Shown here in pieces: positions 56,381 to 64,000 of a stretch of 64,000 bases of DNA. Origin of the DNA: Lactarius indigo (lineage: Eukaryota; Basidiomycota; Agaricomycetes; Russulales; Russulaceae); NCBI GenBank assembly GCA_025766275.1, contig JAFKAC010000046.1, positions 124,001-188,000 of the forward strand. The letters run 5' to 3'. The translations under genes and the position numbers were made by a program. The notes under the pieces are model-generated. The model searched no databases, had not been told where the DNA came from, and saw only the letters and a program-made list of their open reading frames with translations. The stretch's first letter is position 1. Each line of letters begins with the position of its first letter.

Positions 56381-56530
56381 CGCGTCTATCATCCTTATCC
56401 AGATCGCCCGAATATCATTGTACACGAGGCTGTGCCCTGTACTGCCCCAGGCAATCTTCGTTTACTTACAGTCACAGGTCGTCTACTTTTCCTCTCCTCT
56501 CATTCCGAACCAACACCATACAGCTACACT

Positions 56531-59500
56531 ATGTCTCACTCCCCTCTCCCCAGCACCTCTTCCTCCAACTTCGACACCATCTTCACAACTGCCTTCAAAG
56601 CCTACAAAAAGCGGACAGGGCAAGATATCACCTCTCATCCTTTAGCCGCCCAGCTCAAGACTTGCGACTCTCCCGATGCGATTCTTGCCATACTTAGAGC
56701 CCAGGTCGAGGAGTTCGATCAATCTCGGAAGGATGACGAGAGGTTGACCAAGTGGCTTAATCCTACCGTGAATGTCCTTTATGCTTTCTCCGCTACACTT
56801 GGTGAGGGCGTTGGCTTGGTGAGTCTCGGGAGGTTGCTTCGTTCGATATTTTTTCACACTCGCTTTCCAGGTGTTCTCTCCCGCCAAGGTGATCTTTGCC
56901 GGAATTGGAGTCCTGCTCTTGGTGAGTATTTTCTTCGACTTCACCCTGTGGACCACCATGACGGCGCGATCACTCAGGCGTCCAAGGACGTCGCTGCTAG
57001 CCATGACATTCTCATCGACATCTTCGAACGTATCGAGAACTTCTTCAAAAGGCTCGAGGCCTATACAGAAGTTCCGCAGACGACAGCTATGACGGACGTG
57101 ATCGTGAAGATCATGGTCGAGGTTCTGTCTATCTTCGCGATAGCGACCAAGGAGATAAGACAAGGGCGGGCGAGTGCGTTATTCCTCACTTATACTCATA
57201 TTTCGTCTCATTGGATGTTATTCAGAAAAATTCTTCAAAAGGCTAGTGGGAGGACAAGATATCAAGGACGCATTGCAGAAGCTTGACAAATTGACGCAGG
57301 AAGAGGCCCGGATGGCGACTGCACAAGTCCTGAAGCTGACACATAATATCGAAGACAAGGTGGAGGGTGTTGATGAGAGGGTCCAACGCGTTGACAACAA
57401 AGTGCGGGCCATCGACAATAGGGTGGTGGACGTCGACGACAATGTGAAGCTGATTGTCGATGGTTTGTGATCACGTACTCATCTGACCTACGCACCATGC
57501 TCATACTTCGGCTTGGCTAGGAGGGAAAGAAACGAGCGCAGTATTACAACGGATCGTGAACACCGTAGACGATATGAACCGTCAGTGATTTCCACGCTAT
57601 CATTTGCCATAGTCGCTCACATACTCAACAGGTAACCAGCTTCGACGTGATCTTCGAAACTGGATCTCTCCCCCCGATCCGTCCATCAATTACAACACCG
57701 CCTGCGGTGCCCACCACGGGGGTACCACAGAATGGCTTATTCAAGGCAACGCCTTCAAAGCTTGGACGACCTCTGGCTGCTTGTTGTGGGTTCACGGAAA
57801 ACGTATGTTTCCTTCTTCTGCGAACCAATTCTTATTAACGCATTCCTATCTCTTAGCGGGCTCGGGGAAAAGTATCATTAGGTTCGTTTCTCTCTGACTT
57901 CTTACGCCAATTGTCGGGTTCAACTAAACTTTCGTCTAGCTCGGTGATCATCCGTGATATAGAAGACATCTGCAACGCCGGGTTTGCATCGATGGCCTAT
58001 TTTTATTTCGACTTCAAGGACACCGCAAAGCAGGACTCTCGTGCTCTCCTCTCCTCCCTTCTCATCCAGCTCTCTCATCGGTCCGATGTTTACTGCGACA
58101 TTCTTCATACCTTGTACACCGCCCATCGTCAGGGCTTAGAACAGCCAAATGACGATGCACTCTCTCAATGTCTCAAGACCATGTTCGTAGCCCTTGGAGA
58201 AACCCCAATCTACGTCATATTGGACGCAGTCGACGAATGTGTCAGCACATCAGGGATGCCATCGCCTCGCAAAAAGGTGCTGCGACTTGTCAAGGAACTC
58301 GTCGAGTTGAAGCTCTTGAATTTGCATTTGTGTATCACGAGTCGACCCGAGATCGACATCCGTAATTCTCTTGGGCCACTGGCAGCTCACCGGATCTCTC
58401 TTCACGACGAAAGTGGACAGAATGCGGACATCGCGAACTATGTTAGCTCGGTTGTTTACTCGGATTCGAGGATGCGTCGATGGAGAGCGGAGGAAAGGGA
58501 CTTGGTCGTTGCGACACTCTCAGCGAAGGCCGATGGAATGTAAGGTCATCGCTACCCGCTTATTGTGCTCGCTGAAAATTTGATGCAGGTTCCGATGGGT
58601 TTTCTGTCAATTGGAGGTATTACGTTATTGTTTCCCCTCAAGATCAAGCGTTCTCAACGTCCTCGAGCAATTACCCGTGTCTCTGGACGAGACATATGAG
58701 CGAATACTGAGGGAGATCAGCAGGGCGAATGGAGACCACGCGTATCGTCTATTACAATGTCTGACTGTCGCCGTTCGTCCACTTCGAGTCGAGGAGCTTG
58801 TCGAAGTCCTGGCCATCGACTTCAACGCGCGTGGCTGCCCGAAGTTGAATACGGATTGGCGGCCTGAAGATAACGAAGAGGTGGTGCTGTCAGCATGCTC
58901 GAGCTTGGTGGCGGTGGTCAATGATGGTGATTCGCGAGTGGTTCAGTTCTCGCACTTCTCCGTCAAAGAGTTTCTGACATCAAGTCGCCTGGCAAATTCT
59001 CTTGGAGAGGAGTCACGATTCCATATTCGGTTCGAGTCTGCCAACACGATTCTTGCACAAGCTTCTTTAGGTGTCCTCCTCCGACTGGATGAAGGAGTCG
59101 ACCGCGACAGCATCGTAGGCTTTCCCCTGGCCCAATATGCAGCGGAGAACTGGCCCGAGCACGTGAAGTTCGAGAATGTTTTGTCGCAGGTGAAGGACGG
59201 GATCGACGAACTGTTTGACGCAGACAAGCCGCATTTCGCCGCGTGGCTCTGGCTCCGCGACGTTGACGGACCCCCGATGTACAGTGCAAGCCCAGCACAA
59301 CCAGAAGCACCCCCTTTATATCACGCCGTACAGGTTGGAAACCGGGCCCTGGTAGGGCGCGTGCTTTCGAAGCGTCCGCAGGACGTGAACGCCGAGGGTG
59401 GTTACCACAGGACTCCCTTGCACGCTGCATTTTCCAAACGCGACGTCGAGATTGTATGGCTGCTACTGGAGAACGGCGCTGATTTGAATATTCGTGGCGG

Positions 59501-59912
59501 CTGGGACCAAACTCCTCTACATCACGCATCGGCCATAGGTTTCCCTGATGTTGTGCGGTGGCTACTCGATCGTGGCGTGGACATGGAAGACCTGGACGAC
59601 ATCGGATCGACCGCACTGCACCTTGCAGCATTCTACGGGCGTCTCGAGGTTGCCGAGATACTTCTCGAGCACAACGCCGAGCTCAATGCGAGCGATAACC
59701 AAGGCCTTGTCCCGTTGCACCATGCAGCAAGCAATGGACATCCGGAAGTTGTGCAATTATTATTGAAGCACGGTGCGGACGTGAACGCGCGCGACTACGG
59801 CGGCAGGACCCCGTTGGACATCGCGAAAGCAGGAGGATACACAGAGATCGTCCGACTACTATCCGAGCATGTGAACGAATGTGGGCGTGGGCTGGATACC
59901 GGGACAATTTGA
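56531..59912 (+). CDS. NLR-D: Goodbye-NACHT-ankyrin protein, 983 aa
   Basis: Nine exons: 56531-56818, 56871-56921, 56978-57173, 57226-57462, 57521-57580, 57632-57802, 57857-57881, 57940-58539, 58589-59912, in frame. Five VDxxVxx heptads. The P-loop is intact; Walker B reads VILDAVDECVS. Exon 9 has a two-residue insertion (FPSRSSVLNVLEQ) and a C-terminal extension of ten residues (CGRGLDTGTI), because the stop used in A, B and C (GAATGA) has become GAATGT. Ankyrin repeats are again distinct (TALHLAAFYGRLEVAEILLE). Likely a functional intracellular STAND receptor; ligand unknown. Confidence 0.93.
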
Positions 59913-60019
59913 GGTGACGACGTTTCATTAAATTTTATTCCCAACTTAAGTACCATCGCTATTTGATACAACCTCCGATGTTCTATGATAACATGATCGG
60001 ATGTGATGGAATGTGGCAG
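59913..60019. other. NLR-D 3' flank
   Basis: Similar to the flank of NLR-B at 41747-41888, supporting correspondence of B and D in the two blocks. Confidence 0.5.
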
Positions 60020-60320
60020 ATTTAATACCATTGTTCCAGAAGCGGAGCGTGACATCCTTGAAACAGGACTTTTTTTGAATCAATTTATATCCCGGAGTGC
60101 AGGCCACGGGCTCGGACCGGACACAACTAGCGCAGAAACAGGGCTATGAGTTCTGCACCAGGCTAGAATATGGGTTGCTACGGCATACGATATATAGCGT
60201 AAGACATGAAATTGCACTCAACAACCGAGCAGACAGCCTATGATAGCAGCCTTGAGATGCGAAGTGCGGCATCGTGGTGTATTCATATTTGCCAGTGAGA
60301 GGCTAAAGCCATCAAGGAAG
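60020..60320 (-). repeat. LTR-like repeat remnant, copy 5 (downstream of NLR-D)
   Basis: It begins TTAATACCATTGTTCCAGAA and aligns with 41880-42165 along its length, less well with copies 1, 2 and 4. Confidence 0.45.
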
Positions 60321-61692
60321 CCCTCGGACCTCTGTCAGCTCAATTTAGGCGAATGATCCTGCAACACAATTGTTAATCGTCCATTTCTACACCAAGGCAG
60401 TACACGACGTACAAAACTGGATGGTACGTATTCAGTGACTATCAGCCTACCTTTTGTACCAGATGATTCTACGTCTCTTAACCAACACACGGTGCCCAAC
60501 GCTGTGACTATAAGTCTGGTAGGTGGTAAACAGAGCACGAGGTCATTTTAAGGAAACGGTAGCGGAGCGAGCCCCAGACAAAAGTGAGCAAGCCGAAGCC
60601 TGCAAAGGACTCGAAATGAAATCAGGGTGGTAAGGCGGGCCCAAGGAGGGCAGGTCGAGATTGTGGGAACTGCCCAGGCGTTAGAGGCTCTGCGGTAAGG
60701 GGTTTGCGAAACGCAGAAAGGGTGTACTAGTTCGGTGTGTGGAGTGCTAAGGAAGTCATGGGGAAGGTGGGGCTGGAAGGGGCCCAGAATGAGTGTACAG
60801 TACGCATGCGCACAAAGTGATCCCGCCTGAGGCAGCTTCGAGTGGGTTGAGTGGTGTCGACGTCGCCGTTAAGAGCTCCGGGATCTTCATGTTTGCGTCC
60901 CTGGTGCCTGAGAAGGCTGCATCCCTCAAGAGAGGGACATGTGGACCAGAGCACCAGAGCACTACTAAAGGAGATGGTGGTAGTACGAGTCCAAGGAGGG
61001 ATGCGTAACTCGCTTTCACAAAGCTGTAATTGGTAATACTTTCGGTTACAGTACACCAAGACCAGTTATAAAAGTTATATAAACCCTTCCCGATTTTGCG
61101 ACCGACTCGGTGTCCTGGTCGTGCACTACAACTGAACCAACCTGCTCTTCCTTGCCCTCCAACATGAACCGTACTGTTTCAGCTCGGCCAAAAAATACAG
61201 TAATGGAAGCCCGTGCCATGGGCTTTTGCTTACTGTAACGGACAAAGACCGTTCGGGTTAGCGCCGATCTGTCACAGTTTTACCGAACGACGAGAGCTTG
61301 GACGAGAGTCCTTGCGAGAGTCTGTTTTCTCGTGTGCTCTCAACCAAACGTACTGGGGAGTATATGTCTATCGTACCATGTCAGTATGGTGCATCGCGTC
61401 TGCAGAGATGGGGACACGTCGAACATGTGAATAAACTTAGAGTGAGCGGCATAGGCAGGTGTTACATGTACAGAAGCCTGGCTCCGCCAAGGGCTCCGCA
61501 TTTCCATATTGTTTCGATGACGTTTCTTGTTCGGTTTAGTATGGCCTCTTAGCCATAGTCGCCGCGGCACGAACCGTTTGCCCCGCAATTTGCGCGACAT
61601 AGCCCAGCGTACCCCTGGTCTTTTGCCAGTGTAAGTAAGACTCACGGCCCCTCCCTCAATTTTCCTTGTCAGTGCATCTACACTGCGAGCCC
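60321..61692. promoter_or_regulatory. Upstream region of beta-glucosidase 2
   Basis: Copy of 42166-43560 with the same TATAAAAG box (about 61066) and TATATAA, and the same GTTACAGTA / TACTGTAAC pair. Small indels throughout. No gene supported. Confidence 0.45.
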
Positions 61693-64000
61693 ATGCGGCC
61701 ATCCACCTTCCTTGTTCTTCTGGGCGCCGCAGCTTGCACCCTGGCCGCGTCCTCCCCGTCTTCTCAGTCGTCATCCTTTTCATCGTCCTCAGGCCTGTCG
61801 TTGCCGCAATCCTCCGTCCCAACATCCCCGGTCAGCTCATCTTTGTCTGGAAGTGGGACCCCATCTTCCTCTGTCTCAGGTCCTCACAGCTCATCCACGA
61901 GTGGTTCCGGCATCCTCACTGGCACCCAGCCGTTGCCACCTGGTATCCCCATTAGTTCGTACCCCTTCGTGCCATTCCCATCGCCATCTTCGGAGCCTCC
62001 ATCCCCTGGAGTATACCCCTTGGCCTCACCCAATACCCCTCCACCTGTTGATACCCCTGGGCTCGTCCCAGATTTCGGGCCAGCGTGGACGAGCGCTTAC
62101 GAAAAGGCAAAAGCTAAGGTAAGATTGTTAAACTGTTTTGCGACATCTTGTTGTGCGATCGACCAACGAGTGCGCGATGGATCAGCCGCATATATCTACT
62201 TGTCGTTGGGCGATAACATACCGAGTACTGAGGCCTGAGGCCTGAGGATTCACGATGATTTCCCTCTTGAACGCGTCGCGTCACGGTCACCTGACTCGTT
62301 GTCCCGTCCGAATCCAGTAATAATTCGTAATTTTTTTGGGTTTAAGGTTGCCACTTTTACACTCGACCAAAAAGTCAATATTACCACTGGTGTGGGCTGG
62401 CAGGATGGCCGATGTGTTGGGAACATACCTTCTGTAGGTGATTTTCCCGGTCTATGCCTTGACGATTCTCCACTCGGCGTACGATTTGCGGATTTTGCGA
62501 CTGTTTTTCCCGCTGCCATCAATGCTGCGACCACGTAAGTCTTGACGTCGTCTTGGATCTTCTTAACTGATTTTTGGACGAATACAGATGGAAACGTTCT
62601 CTACTCCGTGCGCGTGGCGTCGCGATGGGAAAAGAACACGTCGGCAAGGGCGTTAACATCGCTCTGGGCCCGATGATGAACATGGGCCGTATTGCCCAGG
62701 GAGGTCGAAACTGGGAAGGTTTCGGCGCCGACCCGTTTCTGGCAGGAGTTGGCGCATATGAGACGATCCTTGGTATGCAGTCCGCCGGTGTGCAAGCGTG
62801 CGCAAAGCATTACATCAACAAGTAAGTGTCCATTGTGAGTATGAGGCTATAAACGTTAGTGACTCAAATGCGGTACAGCGAACAGGAGCACGGCCGTACT
62901 CAGTCCAGCTCGAATGTCGACGACCGGACACAGCACGAAATTTACGCGGCGCCGTTCCTTCGCAGCGTGATGGCCGGGGTCGCCTCGGTGATGTGTTCAT
63001 ACAACCTTGTGAATGGGATATACGCTTGCGAAAACAACAGCACATTGAATGGGATCCTGAAGAGCGAGTTCGGCTTCCAGGGCTTCGTCATGTCTGATTG
63101 GAGCGCCACGCACTCAACCATCAGTGCGATCACCGGGTTGGACATGACGATGCCCGGTGACATCACCTTCAATTCGGGTACATCATATTTCGGCGCGAAT
63201 CTTACTGCATATGTACGAAATGGCACCATTCCTGAAGCGCGTGTGGACGACATGGCGACTCGAATTCTCGCTGCTTGGTATCTCCTCGGCCAGGACTCGC
63301 CCAGCTACCCACATACGAACTTCGATGCCTTCCACCCGTTGGACCAGGCGACGAACGAGCACATCGATGTGCAGGACGACCATGACATCGTTGTGCGCGA
63401 GATCGACGTGGCTAGCGTGGTGCTACTGAAGAATGTTGGCGGCGCGCTCCCGCTCAAGAAGCCACGCACGCTAGTGCTGATTGGTTCCGATGCGGGTCCA
63501 GCACACGCTACGGGTCCAAATGGGTTCAGTACGCAGACCGGTATCGACGGGATCCTGGCCATGGGATGGGGATCTGGGTAAGTGATTCAGATCGGGTACC
63601 GGAAAATTATGGCTCACAAACCACGCAGAACCGCAAAGTTTACGTACCTAATCTCGGTGTGTATTCGCAGCTGTCTGCTTTTCTCACGCGATGAATCACT
63701 GATCGCGCACCGTTGAATAGCCATACGAGGCACTACAGGCTCGCGCACGCAAGGACCACACTTCCTTCTCTTGGGTTTTCAATGATTTCAACCTTGCTGG
63801 CGCGGGCTCCGCTGCGATACAGCAGGATGCCGCAATCGTCTTCTTGCAGTCCGACTCTGGCGAGGGCTACATTACCGTGGATGGCAATGAGGGTGATAAG
63901 CATGTGTCCGCTTTCCTTCCTTACCCTTTGGAAACTCAATGCGCCATCGCCCACCCCACAGGAGGAACTTGACGGCGTGGCACAATGGCGATGCGCTAGT
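61693..64000 (+). CDS. Secreted GH3 beta-glucosidase 2, cut by window end
   Basis: A paralogue of the gene at 43561, with the same signal peptide, Ser-rich linker, exon pattern and GH3 motifs (GFGADPFLAG, CAKHYINNEQEHGR, VMSDWSATHS). The sequence stops inside exon 7, so the C-terminal part is not visible. The intron at 63900-63961 again uses a GC donor (GCATGT). No stop or frameshift is seen in the visible part. Near-identity to copy 1 shows that the block duplication is recent or has been homogenised. Confidence 0.93.

Overview
The window reads as nuclear DNA of a filamentous basidiomycete, most likely an Agaricomycete. The evidence is many introns of about 50-60 nt, NACHT proteins with the fungal Goodbye N-terminal domain, a KDZ-type DNA transposon, a chromodomain Ty3/Gypsy element, a Ty1/Copia element and an RNase H-bearing LINE. 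I cannot name the genus. No tRNA, rRNA or CRISPR array was seen.

Layout. (1) 1-3100: 3' part of a decayed LINE ending in a 21-A tail. (2) 3478-36217: the first of four paralogous Goodbye-NACHT-ankyrin (NLR-like) genes, here called NLR-A. It is split twice inside its 600-nt NACHT exon. A 7.7-kb Gypsy element (4901-12580, minus strand, 454-bp LTRs, TSD TCCGA) sits 38 bp from a 21.7-kb KDZ transposon (12619-34326, 8-bp TSD GGTTTGCG). The right inverted repeat of the KDZ element is itself split by a 6.4-kb Copia element (27878-34257, 628-bp LTRs, TSD CATGA). Removing the insertions and one TSD copy of each restores an exon of exactly 600 nt, the length found in the three intact paralogues. NLR-A also carries a 5-bp frameshift deletion. 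(3) 36972-37647: small membrane-anchored protein. (4) 38383-41746: NLR-B (978 aa). (5) 43561-46721: secreted GH3 beta-glucosidase (863 aa). (6) 47107-48197: minus-strand SDR oxidoreductase (291 aa). (7) about 49870-50660: decayed S53 sedolisin protease. (8) 51007-64000: a second copy of the block: NLR-C (999 aa), small membrane protein, NLR-D (983 aa), GH3 gene cut by the window end.

The region is thus a tandem segmental duplication of an NLR / small membrane protein / NLR / GH3 block. The NLR paralogues differ in the number of heptads in a coiled-coil-like linker (5, 6, 9, 5), differ in the ankyrin repeats, and have mosaic introns that suggest gene conversion. This is the expected look of a rapidly evolving fungal immune-type or incompatibility-type NLR cluster that also collects transposons.

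The KDZ element is the most notable system. It has imperfect TIRs of about 145 bp and subterminal arrays of a 38-bp palindromic unit (10 copies left, about 24 right). Its 9-exon, 1124-aa transposase appears intact and has a CxC2-type cysteine cluster. It carries at least three further spliced genes of unknown role, one with a half Zn2Cys6-like motif, plus minisatellites built on the same TCGGAC core. No TET/JBP gene was found. The Gypsy element shows signs of Tf1/sushi-type self-priming and a -1 frameshift site between gag and pol. The Copia element has a PBS of the half-tRNA-iMet type and an Asp to Asn change in the integrase catalytic triad.
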